Positions 34,843 to 43,063 are shown, counted from the first letter of the stretch. The stretch: 64,000 bases of DNA from Streptomyces sp. TRM68416 (GCF_014596915.1 NZ_JACVWU010000016.1:62001-126000); one strand, 5' to 3'. The notes: a model not told the origin generated them from the letters alone. Made by a program: numbers and translations.

Positions 34843-34870
34843 GGGCGCGGCTCCCCTCGGGGCCGCGCCC
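34843..34870. terminator. Hairpin between tRNA and rdgB
   Basis: Arms GGGCGCGGC (34843-34851) and GCCGCGCCC (34862-34870) with a 10-base loop lie between the tRNA (plus) and rdgB (minus), so it can terminate both. Confidence 0.75.
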
Positions 34871-34880
34871 CTCGTCGTTG

Positions 34881-35483
34881 TCAGCCCAACAGTTCGCGCA
34901 CCGCCGGTACCAACGCCCGGAAGGCCTTGCCCCGGTGGCTGATCGCGTTCTTCTCCTGCGGGGTCAGTTCGGCGCAGGTGCGGGCGTCGCCGTCCGGCTG
35001 GAGGATCGGGTCGTAGCCGAAGCCGTTCGTGCCGGTGGGGGCGTGGCGCAGGACTCCGCGCAACTGCCCCTCGACCACGCGTTCCCGGCCGTCCGGCAGG
35101 GCCAGGGCCGCCGCGCAGGCGAAGTGGGCGCCTCGGTGGGGGGCGTCGATGTCGGAGAGTTGGGCGAGGAGCAGTTCCAGGTTGGCCTTGTCGTCGCCGT
35201 GTTTGCCTGCCCAGCGGGCCGAGAAGATGCCCGGGGCGCCGTTGAGGACGTCGACGCACAACCCCGAGTCGTCGGCGACCGCCGGCAGTCCCGTGGCCTG
35301 CGCCAGGGCGTGGGCCTTGAGGAGGGCGTTCTCGGCGAACGTCACTCCGGTTTCCTTGACGTCGGGGATGTCCGGGTAGGCGTCCGCGCCGACGAGGTCG
35401 TGGGGCAGGCCCGCGTCGGCGAGGATGGCCTTGAGTTCGGTGATCTTCCCGGCGTTGCGGGTGGCGAGGATCAGGCGGGTCAT
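34881..35483 (-). CDS. rdgB: XTP/dITP pyrophosphatase (RdgB/HAM1)
   Basis: 200 residues, normal family length. Signature motifs are LILATRNAGKITELKAIL at the N-terminus, VADDSGLCVDVLNGAPG with SARWAG (about residues 69-92), and GTNGFGYDPIL and ISHRGKA in the C-terminal half. It hydrolyses non-canonical purine nucleoside triphosphates (dITP, XTP) to monophosphates and so keeps them out of DNA. It is in the same direction as the lipoprotein and rph genes, the usual rph-rdgB neighbourhood. Confidence 0.95.
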   Translation of the reverse strand: MTRLILATRNAGKITELKAILADAGLPHDLVGADAYPDIPDVKETGVTFAENALLKAHALAQATGLPAVADDSGLCVDVLNGAPGIFSARWAGKHGDDKANLELLLAQLSDIDAPHRGAHFACAAALALPDGRERVVEGQLRGVLRHAPTGTNGFGYDPILQPDGDARTCAELTPQEKNAISHRGKAFRALVPAVRELLG

Positions 35484-35493
35484 GCCCCCAGTA

Positions 35494-35895
35494 TCAGGGA
35501 GTGCAGACCTTGGTCAGTTCGCCGGCCGCGCTGGTGACCGGGGAGAGGTCGGGGGTCTCGTCGCCGTTCTTGATGGCGGTGCGGACGTTGTCGACGGCTT
35601 CGGCGAGGTCGTCGACGGCCTTGTTGACGTCGGCGTTGTCGGTCTTGTCGCTGACCTCGTCGAGGTTCTTGTCGATGGCGTCGAGGGACTCGTCGACCTG
35701 GGTGGGGTCGTTGGCCGCGTTCTCGACGGCCTGCTGGAGGTCGGTGACGCTGTCGGCGACGGCTTCGGCGGTCTGGACGCAGTCCAGGGCCTTGCTCACG
35801 GCGTCGCAGCCGGTGGTCAGTCCGGCGGTCAGCCCCACGGCCACGACTGTGGCGGCAATGGCGATACGGCTCCGGCGGCGTCGGCTCGCGCCCAT
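35494..35895 (-). CDS. Small secreted lipoprotein with helical repeat-like body
   Basis: 133 residues from the ATG at 35895. A basic N-terminus (GASRRRRSR) and hydrophobic core (IAIAATVVAVGLTAGL) end in the lipobox-like LTTGC, so Cys 30 or thereabouts would be lipidated. The mature part is rich in Asp, Val and Ala in heptad-like runs (DLQQAVENAANDPTQVDESL), suggesting a coiled-coil or helical bundle, with two further Cys. The gap to rdgB is only 10 bp, so the two are likely co-transcribed. Its function is unknown. Confidence 0.8.
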   Translation of the reverse strand: MGASRRRRSRIAIAATVVAVGLTAGLTTGCDAVSKALDCVQTAEAVADSVTDLQQAVENAANDPTQVDESLDAIDKNLDEVSDKTDNADVNKAVDDLAEAVDNVRTAIKNGDETPDLSPVTSAAGELTKVCTP

Positions 35896-36010
35896 GCTGG
35901 TGTCCCTCCCGTGCTCAGGCCGCGCCTTGTGGCCGGCCCCCCGTACCTCTAGTGACGCGGAAGCGATCGACGAGGTTGCCCGCGTCGACCGCGTCCTTTT
36001 GGTGCGCCCT

Positions 36011-36748
36011 TTACTTTTCGAGGACGGTATCAAGTGCCGCGCGCTGGAGGGCGGCCAATTCCGTGCAGCCGGAAACGGCGAGGTCGAGGAGGGCGTTGAG
36101 TTCGTCGCGGGCGAACGGTTCGGCTTCGGCGGTGCCTTGGACCTCGACGAAGCGGCCGTCGCCGGTGCAGACGACGTTCATGTCGGTGTCGGCGCGTACG
36201 TCTTCCTCGTAGCAGAGGTCGAGGAGGGGGACCGCGCCGACGATGCCGACGGAGACGGCGGAGACGGTGCCGGTGAGGGGCTGGCGGCCGGCCTTGATGA
36301 GCTTCTTGCCCTGGGCCCAGGAGATCGCGTCGGCGAGGGCGACGTAGGCGCCGGTGATGGCTGCCGTGCGGGTGCCGCCGTCGGCCTGCAGCACGTCGCA
36401 GTCGAGGACGACGGTGTTCTCGCCGAGTGCCTTGAAGTCGATGACGGCGCGCAGGGAGCGTCCGATGAGGCGGCTGATTTCGTGGGTGCGGCCGCCGATC
36501 TTGCCTCTGACGGATTCGCGGTCGCCGCGGGTGTTGGTGGCGCGGGGCAGCATGGAGTACTCGGCGGTGACCCAGCCTTCGCCGCTGCCCTTGCGCCAGC
36601 GGGGGACGCCTTCGGTGACGGAGGCGGTGCAGAAGACCTTGGTGTCGCCGAAGGAGACGAGGACGGAGCCTTCGGCGTGCTTGCTCCAGCCGCGTTCGAG
36701 GGTGACCGGGCGGAGTTGTTCGGGGGTGCGGCCGTCGATTCGAGACAT
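36011..36748 (-). CDS. rph: Ribonuclease PH
   Basis: 245 residues. RNase PH motifs are RIDGRTPEQLRPV at the N-terminus, SVLVSFGDTKVFCTASV, TAEYSMLPRAT, RGKIGGRTHEISRLIGRSLR (about residues 80-99) and DCDVLQADGGTRTA with the phosphate-site Arg. It is a phosphorolytic 3'-5' exoribonuclease that trims tRNA precursors and rRNA. It heads the rph, lipoprotein, rdgB set. Confidence 0.96.
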   Translation of the reverse strand: MSRIDGRTPEQLRPVTLERGWSKHAEGSVLVSFGDTKVFCTASVTEGVPRWRKGSGEGWVTAEYSMLPRATNTRGDRESVRGKIGGRTHEISRLIGRSLRAVIDFKALGENTVVLDCDVLQADGGTRTAAITGAYVALADAISWAQGKKLIKAGRQPLTGTVSAVSVGIVGAVPLLDLCYEEDVRADTDMNVVCTGDGRFVEVQGTAEAEPFARDELNALLDLAVSGCTELAALQRAALDTVLEK

Positions 36749-37218
36749 GCGGCCGAGCCTATCCGTACCTGCGGAAGGGGCCGCTCCCTCGGTGGGAAGA
36801 GTCCCTCAGCAGCGGTAGCCCGGAATGCTGCCCGGGCTTAAGCCTGCCTTGCCTCTGGCCGTCCTCCGGGTCGCCCCGGCTTCCTCGGCGCTCTCGCCGG
36901 ATGAGATGGATCGCTCTGAAGTTGCAGGTCACGGGAGTGGTGTGGCCCGGTCGTGGGGGTGCTCGTGCCGGGTTGGTGGCGTGATCGGCAGCAGGTGAGC
37001 CGTCCGGCCATGGACGGACCGGGGCCGGCAGTCGGGCAAGGAACTCGCGGAAACGGAAGCCGAGGTGGCCCGCCCTGCAGCGCCACCATTGGCGGCCGAG
37101 CACGCCGGAGGGGCGCTGGAGCGGATCGCAGCCGCGTTCGTCGCGCAGCTCGCCGGAAAGGACCGCACACGCGTGTCCCACCTCACACCCGAGGCCGGGC
37201 AACCCTGCCACCTCTGAA
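36749..37218. other. 470-bp gap with possible short coding remnant
   Basis: No complete gene is visible. On the plus strand, one frame from about 37035 to the TGA at 37215-37217 reads like real coding (LERIAAAFVAQLAGKDRT, then LTPEAGQPCHL) but has no start; a TGA at about 36996 closes it on the left. It could be the tail of a decayed gene. Minus-strand frames here are Arg/Pro/Ala-rich shadows. The deacetylase begins immediately after. Confidence 0.35.
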
Positions 37219-38004
37219 GTGCTCTCCTTGCAGGTGAATATCCTTAAACGGCGGCCTGGCCTGCTCATACTCCTGGCCGTGGTTGCGGTGGCGGCCGCGA
37301 CCGTGGCCATGGTCATCCAGGCGTACAAGATGGAGACGCTCTCCCCGCGCGAGGAGCGCGACCGGGTCGCGCCTGAAACAGGCGTCCCGTCGGGGCAGGT
37401 GGATTGCCGAGAGGTCAAGTGCATCGCACTCACCTTCGATGGCAACCCGGGCGAACCCACCGACCGGCTGATGGACCTCCTGAAGCAGTACAAGGCGCCG
37501 TCGACGTTCTTTCTTGAGGGCAGGCGCATCAACGAGTTCCCAGATGTGGTGCGGCGGATCGCCGAGGACGGCCACGAGATCGGGAACCACACCTGGACGC
37601 ACGCGGTGCTGACCGATGTCTCCGATGCGCAGATCCGCGACGAGCTGCGCCGTACGACGCGGGCCGTCGTCGACCTCACCGGCAGCGAGCCGACGCTGAT
37701 GCGACCGCCCCAGGGCCGCACCGACGACCGTGTCTCCGAGGTCGCGAAAGGTCTGGGGATGGCGCAGGTGCTGTGGACGGTGACCGCGAAGGACTACGAG
37801 ACGAGCGACACCGCTCTGATCACCGAGCGCGTGCTCGACGGCGCCGACCGCGACGGGATCATCCTGCTCCACCCGCTCCGCAAGGGCACCGTGCCAGCCA
37901 TGCCTTCCATCCTGGAGGCGCTCGACAAGCAGGGCTACACCTTCGTGACCGTCTCCCAGCTGCTCGCTCCGGCCAAGGCCGAGCCCGGCAAGATCTACAA
38001 GTGA
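37219..38004 (+). CDS. Polysaccharide deacetylase-like (CE4) protein with altered metal motif
   Basis: About 261 residues. The start is uncertain: the GTG at 37219 has no good ribosome site, and a GTG at 37234 is another option. An N-terminal transmembrane helix (about residues 14-34) is followed by the NodB fold. Motif 2 is intact (HEIGNHTWTH, about 118-127) and the later RPPQGRTDD and LLHP motifs are present. Motif 1 reads TFDGNPGEP instead of TFDDGP: the first Asp (catalytic base) is kept, but the second, a metal ligand, is Gly. It would act on cell-wall or chitin-like polymers outside the membrane, if active. Confidence 0.8.
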   Translation: MLSLQVNILKRRPGLLILLAVVAVAAATVAMVIQAYKMETLSPREERDRVAPETGVPSGQVDCREVKCIALTFDGNPGEPTDRLMDLLKQYKAPSTFFLEGRRINEFPDVVRRIAEDGHEIGNHTWTHAVLTDVSDAQIRDELRRTTRAVVDLTGSEPTLMRPPQGRTDDRVSEVAKGLGMAQVLWTVTAKDYETSDTALITERVLDGADRDGIILLHPLRKGTVPAMPSILEALDKQGYTFVTVSQLLAPAKAEPGKIYK

Positions 38005-38276
38005 CCGACACGCGAAGCGTCCGCGTCTCCTCAGCCCGCCACGACCACGTCACCAGGCATCCATGCGAGCCCGGCCTCGGCTCTGTCGGCCTCGACGACG
38101 ACCCCGACGATGCTCCGGTCGCCATCACCGGTCGCAGGGCGACCCGCTGCCACCGCCTCACCCGATGCCGCGACGCCCCTGCGCCCGGAGGGTTGCAAGG
38201 GCGGTGGGCGGGGCGGTCGTCGGCGTGCGCTGATGCCGTGTGCTTCGAGTAGTGTCCTGATCTTCAGCAGGGTGCG

Positions 38277-38405
38277 GTGCATGGCGGTGCGGCTGCTGCT
38301 GAACGTACGGTGGGCCACTGGTCGACGGTGCTCACCCTGGACGTGTACGCGGTGCCGTTCCCCGAGGGACTCCGCGCCGTGGCCGGCAAGCTGGACGACT
38401 CCCCC
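38277..38405 (+). pseudogene. Probable tyrosine recombinase C-terminal remnant
   Basis: The frame contains TVGHWSTVLTLDVYAVPFPE followed by RAVAGKLDDS. This is the arrangement of the last box of phage-type integrases: GH, about ten residues, then the catalytic Tyr in xxY, then a Pro/Glu stretch and a helical end. Nothing else of an integrase is recognisable upstream, where both strands are broken. It suggests a former integrative element between rph and the nag genes. The match is short, so confidence is modest. Confidence 0.45.
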
Positions 38406-38433
38406 GACTCTGGCCCTGGCGTCGTCGCCCGAC

Positions 38434-38475
38434 GCAAGAAGCCACCGCAGGTGTGTGCCTGCGGTGGCTTCTTGC
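38434..38475 (-). terminator. Long perfect hairpin downstream of nagF
   Basis: 18-bp perfectly complementary arms (38434-38451 and 38458-38475; core AAGCCACCGCAGG with CCTGCGGTGGCTT) and a 6-base loop TGTGTG, lying 52 bp beyond the nagF stop. It is a strong terminator candidate for nagF transcription. Its unusual length may also reflect the recombination history of the stretch. Confidence 0.75.
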
Positions 38476-38527
38476 GCGGGGGTGTCGTAGCGGTGATGCC
38501 GTACGGACCGCTAGTTGATCACCGGTC

Positions 38528-38761
38528 TCACATCATGTCTTCGATTTCCGCCGCGATGGGGTCGGCGTCGGTGCCGATGACGACCTGGATGGCGGTGCCC
38601 ATCTTGACGACGCCGTGGGCACCGGCGGCCTTCAGGGCCGCCTCGTCGACGAGGGAGGCGTCGCTGACTTCGGTGCGCAGGCGGGTGATGCAGCCTTCGA
38701 CCTCTTCGATGTTGTCGATGCCGCCGAGCCCGGCAACGATCTTCTCAGCCTTGCTGGCCAT
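38528..38761 (-). CDS. nagF: PTS EIIB component, N-acetylglucosamine specific
   Basis: 77 residues from the ATG at 38761. The phosphorylation site is IEEVEGCITRLRTEV, with the conserved Cys of glucose/GlcNAc-family EIIB domains (C-I-T-R-L-R). It accepts phosphate from EIIA/HPr and transfers it to the incoming sugar. In S. coelicolor the GlcNAc PTS is encoded by nagF (EIIB), nagE1 and nagE2 (EIIC) in this order and orientation, which matches here. It is transcribed away from nagE1, with a dre operator between them. Confidence 0.92.
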   Translation of the reverse strand: MASKAEKIVAGLGGIDNIEEVEGCITRLRTEVSDASLVDEAALKAAGAHGVVKMGTAIQVVIGTDADPIAAEIEDMM

Positions 38762-38877
38762 GTTGTTTCTCCCTGATCCGAACCGCTTTGTCGCAGTAAC
38801 CCACAGTTGGCCCATCTTCGCGAGCGATCGTGCCGCTGGTGGCCAAGGATGACGTCACAGCAACGAAATCGTCCGAG

Positions 38878-38893
38878 ACTGGTCTACACCACC
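38878..38893. promoter_or_regulatory. DasR-type dre operator between nagF and nagE1
   Basis: ACTGGTCTACACCACC differs from the DasR consensus ACTGGTCTAGACCACT at two positions. It lies 20 bp before the nagE1 start and about 115 bp before nagF. DasR is a GntR-type repressor released by GlcN-6-P or GlcNAc-6-P. Confidence 0.85.
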
Positions 38894-38913
38894 TGACAGG
38901 CGGTCGCCAAACC

Positions 38914-40209
38914 ATGAGTGCCGAGAACGCCGACACCGCGGTCAGCCCTGCGCGGGCCCGGTGGAACAACGCCTTCCAGGGCCTGCAGAAGATGGGCCGC
39001 AGTCTCCAACTCCCCATCGCGGTACTGCCGGCCGCCGGTATTCTCAACCGGCTCGGCCAACCGGACGTGTTCGGCGCGGACGGGCTCGGCTGGGACAACG
39101 TCTCGAAGGTGATGGCGGGCGCGGGCGGCGCGCTCCTGGACAGTTCGCTGGGTCTGCCGCTGCTGTTCTGCGTCGGTGTCGCGATCGGCATGGCGAAGAA
39201 GGCGGACGGGTCGACGGCGCTGGCGGCGGTGGCGGGGTTTCTCGTCTACTACAACGTGCTCCACCAGTTCCCGGAGGACTGCGCGGAGGGGTCGGAGGCG
39301 ATCAACACCGGCTGCCAGGCGACGGACGGGGCGGTGACGGCCTTCACGTACCAGAACCCCGGTGTCTTCGGCGGCATCGTCATGGGCCTGCTGGCGGCCT
39401 TCTTCTGGGCGCGCTACCACCGCACCAAGCTGGTGGACTGGCTCGGCTTCTTCAACGGCCGCCGTCTGGTGCCGATCATCATGGCGTTCGTGGCGATCGC
39501 CTTCGCCGCGCTGTGCCTGTGGATCTGGCCGCCGATCGGTGACGGGTTGGAGAGCTTCAGCGACTGGCTGAGCGACGCGGGTGCCTGGGGTGCGGGTGTC
39601 TTCGGTGTCGCCAACCGTGCGCTGCTGGTGATCGGTCTGCACCAGTTCCTGAACGTGCCCATCTGGTTCCAGTTCGGCAGCTACACCAAGCCGGACGGTG
39701 AGGTCGTCCACGGCGACATCAACATGTTCCTGGCGGGCGACCCGGACGCGGGTCAGTTCACCTCGGGCTTCTTCCCGATCATGATGTTCGCGCTGCCGGC
39801 GGCGGCCCTGGCGATCACGCACTGCGCGAAGCCGCACCGCCGCAAGGAGGTGGGCGGTCTGATGCTGTCGGTGGCGCTGACGTCGTTCGTGACGGGCATC
39901 ACGGAGCCGATCGAGTACTCGTTCCTGTTCATCGCGCCGCTGCTGTACGTGGTGCACGCGGTGCTGACGGGTGTGTCGATGGCGGTGACGTGGGCTCTCG
40001 GTGTGCACGACGGCTTCAGCTTCTCGGCCGGCCTGATCGACTACATCATCAACTGGAACCTGGCGACCAGGCCGTGGGCGATCATCCCGATCGGCCTCGT
40101 CTTCGCGGCCGTGTACTACGTGATCTTCCGATTCGCGATCACGAAGTTCGATCTGAAGACTCCGGGCAGGGAGCCCGAGGAGGAACACGAGGACGTCACC
40201 AAGGCCTGA
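38914..40209 (+). CDS. nagE1: PTS EIIC permease, N-acetylglucosamine family
   Basis: 431 residues from the ATG at 38914; upstream in-frame starts lie in the operator. It is a glucose-family EIIC with LQLPIAVLPAAGILNRLGQ near the start, about eight to ten transmembrane helices, GVAIGMAKKADGSTALAA, the conserved ITEPIEYSFLFIAP, and the C-terminal GREPEEEHEDVTKA. It carries GlcNAc across the membrane with phosphorylation by NagF. It is closely similar to the next gene and must be its tandem paralogue. In S. coelicolor nagE2, not nagE1, is the main permease. Confidence 0.92.
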   Translation: MSAENADTAVSPARARWNNAFQGLQKMGRSLQLPIAVLPAAGILNRLGQPDVFGADGLGWDNVSKVMAGAGGALLDSSLGLPLLFCVGVAIGMAKKADGSTALAAVAGFLVYYNVLHQFPEDCAEGSEAINTGCQATDGAVTAFTYQNPGVFGGIVMGLLAAFFWARYHRTKLVDWLGFFNGRRLVPIIMAFVAIAFAALCLWIWPPIGDGLESFSDWLSDAGAWGAGVFGVANRALLVIGLHQFLNVPIWFQFGSYTKPDGEVVHGDINMFLAGDPDAGQFTSGFFPIMMFALPAAALAITHCAKPHRRKEVGGLMLSVALTSFVTGITEPIEYSFLFIAPLLYVVHAVLTGVSMAVTWALGVHDGFSFSAGLIDYIINWNLATRPWAIIPIGLVFAAVYYVIFRFAITKFDLKTPGREPEEEHEDVTKA

Positions 40210-40237
40210 GCTCTCAGACCCCGTCGAGCGGTTACAG

Positions 40238-40269
40238 AACCCGCGGTTCCGGTCACGGAATCGCGGGTT
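40238..40269 (+). terminator. Hairpin between nagE1 and nagE2
   Basis: Arms AACCCGCGGTTCC (40238-40250) and GGAATCGCGGGTT (40257-40269) pair with one G-U and are followed by CCTT. It separates nagE1 from nagE2, which has its own operator. Confidence 0.7.
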
Positions 40270-40295
40270 CCTTACGTGGCCTTCATCGTGCTACA

Positions 40296-40311
40296 ACAGG
40301 TCTACACCACT
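40296..40311. promoter_or_regulatory. DasR-type dre operator 1 upstream of nagE2
   Basis: ACAGGTCTACACCACT matches the DasR consensus at 14 of 16 positions. It abuts a second site one base away. Confidence 0.85.
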
Positions 40312-40312
40312 G

Positions 40313-40328
40313 AGTGGTGTAGACCACC
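40313..40328. promoter_or_regulatory. DasR-type dre operator 2 upstream of nagE2
   Basis: AGTGGTGTAGACCACC is a second near-consensus dre, inverted relative to the first and ending only 18 bp before the nagE2 start (ribosome site GGAGG at 40335-40339). Two adjacent sites imply tighter repression of nagE2 than of nagE1. Confidence 0.85.
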
Positions 40329-40346
40329 ACCCGATGGAGGAAGTCT

Positions 40347-41597
40347 ATGAGCACCGCCACCGCATCGGCGGCCCCCACGAAGAAGTGGGGATCCGGTCTG
40401 TTCCAGGGCCTGCAGAAGGTCGGCCGCAGCCTCCAGCTGCCCATCGCCGTGCTGCCCGCGGCGGGCATCCTGCTCCGCCTCGGCCAGGACGACGTCTTCG
40501 GCAAGGACGGTCTCGGCTGGGGCAAGGTCGCGACCGTCTTCGCCACCGCCGGTGACGCCGTCTTCGCGAACCTGCCGCTGCTGTTCTGTGTCGGCATCGC
40601 CATCGGCTTCGCCAAGAAGGCCGACGGCTCGACGGCCCTCGCCGCGCTCGTCGGCTTCCTCGTCTACAAGAACGTCCTGACCGCCTTCCCGATCACGGAA
40701 GCGAAGATCACCAAGGGCGAGGACATCGCCGCCACCTACAACGACCCGAAGGTCTTCGGCGGCATCATCATGGGCCTGATAGCCGCCGTCGTGTGGCAGC
40801 GGTTCCACCGCACCAAGCTCCCCGACTGGCTGGGCTTCTTCAACGGCCGTCGCCTGGTCCCGATCCTGATGGCCTTCATCGGCACCGCCGTGGGCGTCTT
40901 CTTCGGCCTGGTGTGGGAGCCCATCGGTGAGGTGATCACCAACTTCGGCGAGTGGATGACCGGCCTCGGCGCCGTCGGCGCGGGCATCTTCGGCGCGATC
41001 AACCGCGCGCTGCTCCCGGTCGGCATGCACCAGTTCGTCAACACGGTGGCCTGGCAGGAGATCGGTTCGTTCAAGGACTCCGCCGGCGCCGTCTGGCACG
41101 GCGACCTGCCGCGCTTCTTCCACGGCGACCCGACCGCCGGCCAGTTCATGACGGGCTTCTTCCCGATCATGATGTTCGCTCTCCCGGCCGCCGCCCTGGC
41201 GATCACGCACACGGCCCGCCCCGAGCGCCGCAAGGCAGTCGGCGGCATGATGATCTCGCTCGCGCTGACCTCGTTCGTCACCGGCATCACCGAGCCGATC
41301 GAGTTCGCGTTCATGTTCATCGCCCCGCTGCTGTACGTCATCCACGCGGTGCTGACCGCCGTCTCGATGGCCGTCACCTGGAGCCTGGGCGTCCACCACG
41401 GCTTCAGCTTCTCGGCCGGTGCGATCGACTACTTCCTGAACTGGAACCTCGCCACCAAGCCCTGGATGATCATCCCGATCGGCCTGGTGTTCGCCGTGAT
41501 CTACTACGTCACCTTCCGCTTCGCCATCGTCCGGTTCAACATCGCCACCCCGGGCCGCGAGCCCGAGGAGGAGGTCGAGGACCTCACCAAGGCGTGA
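40347..41597 (+). CDS. nagE2: PTS EIIC permease, N-acetylglucosamine (main permease)
   Basis: 416 residues, ATG at 40347 with GGAGGAAGT upstream. It has the same architecture as nagE1: LQLPIAVLPAAGILLRLGQ, AIGFAKKADGSTALAALVGF, GMHQFVN, ITEPIEFAFMFIAPLLYV, C-terminal GREPEEEVEDLTKA. It is the EIIC subunit for GlcNAc uptake; in S. coelicolor its orthologue is needed for GlcNAc sensing and growth. It is controlled by a double dre site and followed by a long terminator. Confidence 0.93.
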   Translation: MSTATASAAPTKKWGSGLFQGLQKVGRSLQLPIAVLPAAGILLRLGQDDVFGKDGLGWGKVATVFATAGDAVFANLPLLFCVGIAIGFAKKADGSTALAALVGFLVYKNVLTAFPITEAKITKGEDIAATYNDPKVFGGIIMGLIAAVVWQRFHRTKLPDWLGFFNGRRLVPILMAFIGTAVGVFFGLVWEPIGEVITNFGEWMTGLGAVGAGIFGAINRALLPVGMHQFVNTVAWQEIGSFKDSAGAVWHGDLPRFFHGDPTAGQFMTGFFPIMMFALPAAALAITHTARPERRKAVGGMMISLALTSFVTGITEPIEFAFMFIAPLLYVIHAVLTAVSMAVTWSLGVHHGFSFSAGAIDYFLNWNLATKPWMIIPIGLVFAVIYYVTFRFAIVRFNIATPGREPEEEVEDLTKA

Positions 41598-41623
41598 GGC
41601 ACCTCCCGAACCGCCCCTGAACG

Positions 41624-41664
41624 ACGGCGAGGCCCCCCGGATCCGCTCCGGGGGGCCTCGCCGT
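41624..41664. terminator. Long bidirectional hairpin after nagE2
   Basis: Perfect 18-bp arms (41624-41641 and 41647-41664, core GGCGAGGCCCCCCGG) and a five-base loop lie between convergent nagE2 and the metallo-beta-lactamase-fold gene. Confidence 0.85.
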
Positions 41665-41677
41665 ATCGCGGCAGGTC

Positions 41678-42430
41678 TCAGATCTCGTACGACGTTCTCG
41701 GCGCCGCCAGTTCCACCGGGCCGTCGTAGGCCTCGCGGGCGTCGGCGAGGTTGACCCGGGGGTCGGTCCACGGCGGGATGTGGGTGAGGACCAGGCGGCG
41801 GGCGCCCGCGCGGGCCGCTGTTTCGCCGGCCTCGCGGCCGTTGAGGTGGAGGTCGGGGATGTCCTCCTTGCCGTGGGTGAACGCCGCCTCGCACAGGAAC
41901 AGGTCGGCGTCCCGGGCGAGTTCGTCCAGGGCGGGGGTGACGCCGGTGTCCCCGGAGTACGTCAGCACCCGGCCGCCGTGCTCGACACGGATGCCGTAGG
42001 CCTCCACCGGGTGGGCCACCCGCTCGGTGTGCACCGTGAACGGGCCGATCTCGAAGGTGGAGGGCTTGACCGTGTGGAAGTCGAAGACCTCGCTCATGGA
42101 GGAGGCGGTGGGGGTGTCGGCGTAGGCCGTGGTGAGGCGGTGCTCCGTGCCCTCGGGTCCGTAGACCGGGAGGGGGGCGCAGCGGCCGCCGTCGTGCCGG
42201 TAGTAGCGCGCGACGAAGTACGCGCACATGTCGATGCAGTGGTCGGCGTGCAGATGGCTCAGGAAGATCGCGTCGAGGTCGTAGAGACCGCAGTGGCGCT
42301 GCAGCTCGCCCAGGGCACCGTTGCCCATGTCGAGAAGCAGCCGGAAGCCGTCGGCCTCGACGAGGTAGCTCGAGCAGGCCGATTCCGCGGACGGGAACGA
42401 CCCCGAGCAGCCGACGACGGTGAGCTTCAT
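41678..42430 (-). CDS. Metallo-beta-lactamase-fold hydrolase (RNase Z-like group)
   Basis: 250 residues from the ATG at 42430. The metal motif LSHLHADHCIDM (HxHxDH, about residues 58-69), YSGDTG (about 165) and the C-terminal LTHIPPW give a complete dinuclear zinc centre. The N-terminus MKLTVVGCSGSFP and the strand order are those of the RNase Z/phosphodiesterase branch, although the size is smaller than true RNase Z. It probably hydrolyses a phosphodiester or a cyclic nucleotide; the substrate is unknown. It is alone between two convergent or divergent neighbours. Confidence 0.85.
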   Translation of the reverse strand: MKLTVVGCSGSFPSAESACSSYLVEADGFRLLLDMGNGALGELQRHCGLYDLDAIFLSHLHADHCIDMCAYFVARYYRHDGGRCAPLPVYGPEGTEHRLTTAYADTPTASSMSEVFDFHTVKPSTFEIGPFTVHTERVAHPVEAYGIRVEHGGRVLTYSGDTGVTPALDELARDADLFLCEAAFTHGKEDIPDLHLNGREAGETAARAGARRLVLTHIPPWTDPRVNLADAREAYDGPVELAAPRTSYEI

Positions 42431-42634
42431 GAAGCAGAAACCTCCGCTGGCGGGATGTGAAGACGGGGGTCGTGCGGTGCGTCGAGCGTAAGGCGCGAAA
42501 CCTCCGGTCGCTCCTCCGCCAAGGGCTGTTGTGGGCGAACTCACCTGCACTGTCACCGGTTCGGCTGGAGACGGGGCGTGTGAGGCTTGCGGGAAGGCGC
42601 GCACATCCGGGTTCGCGCCGGTAACGTCGTCCGT

Positions 42635-43063
42635 ATGGACACGTCCTGGTGGCTGGCGCTCGCGGCGGTGGTGCTGCTGGCGCTGGTCGCCGCGCTCGTC
42701 GACGGCTGGGGGCGGGCGCCCGTGCTGCGCGGGCCGCGGACGCGGGTGGCGGTGCGGCCCCGGCCCACGGAGATCTGGTGGGCGAGTGTGCCGTTCGAGG
42801 ACGGGCCGGGTGCGAAGGACCGGCCGTGTCTGGTGCTCGCGGTGCACGGGAAGCGGGTGCGGGTCGCGAAGATCACGAGCCGGTTCCACGAGGAGCGGTC
42901 GGGGGTGATTCCGCTGCCGCCGGGCTCGGTGGGGGACGCGCAGGGCCGGGCCAGCTTCCTGGAGACGGACGAGCTGCGCGACGTACCGGTGTGGGACTTC
43001 CGGCGGAAGGTGGGGGTGGTGGACCCGGTCCTGTGGGACCAGGTCCGTCACCTGGCGACGTAG
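42635..43063 (+). CDS. PemK/MazF-like protein with N-terminal membrane anchor
   Basis: 142 residues from the ATG at 42635. Residues 4-22 are a strong transmembrane helix (WWLALAAVVLLALVAALV). The rest has the PemK/MazF-like beta-barrel order: EIWWASVPFEDGPGAKDRPCLVL, then VRVAKITSR, and a C-terminal DPVLWDQVRHL. MazF-family proteins are sequence-specific endoribonucleases normally paired with an antitoxin; no antitoxin gene is visible next door, and the anchor is unusual. The next gene is convergent cysM. Its activity is uncertain. Confidence 0.75.
   Translation: MDTSWWLALAAVVLLALVAALVDGWGRAPVLRGPRTRVAVRPRPTEIWWASVPFEDGPGAKDRPCLVLAVHGKRVRVAKITSRFHEERSGVIPLPPGSVGDAQGRASFLETDELRDVPVWDFRRKVGVVDPVLWDQVRHLAT

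Noticed and set aside
36759..37721. Long minus-strand frame over the rph-deacetylase gap
   Set aside because: Translation is Arg/Ser/Pro-rich and runs antisense through the deacetylase; it has no recognisable domain.
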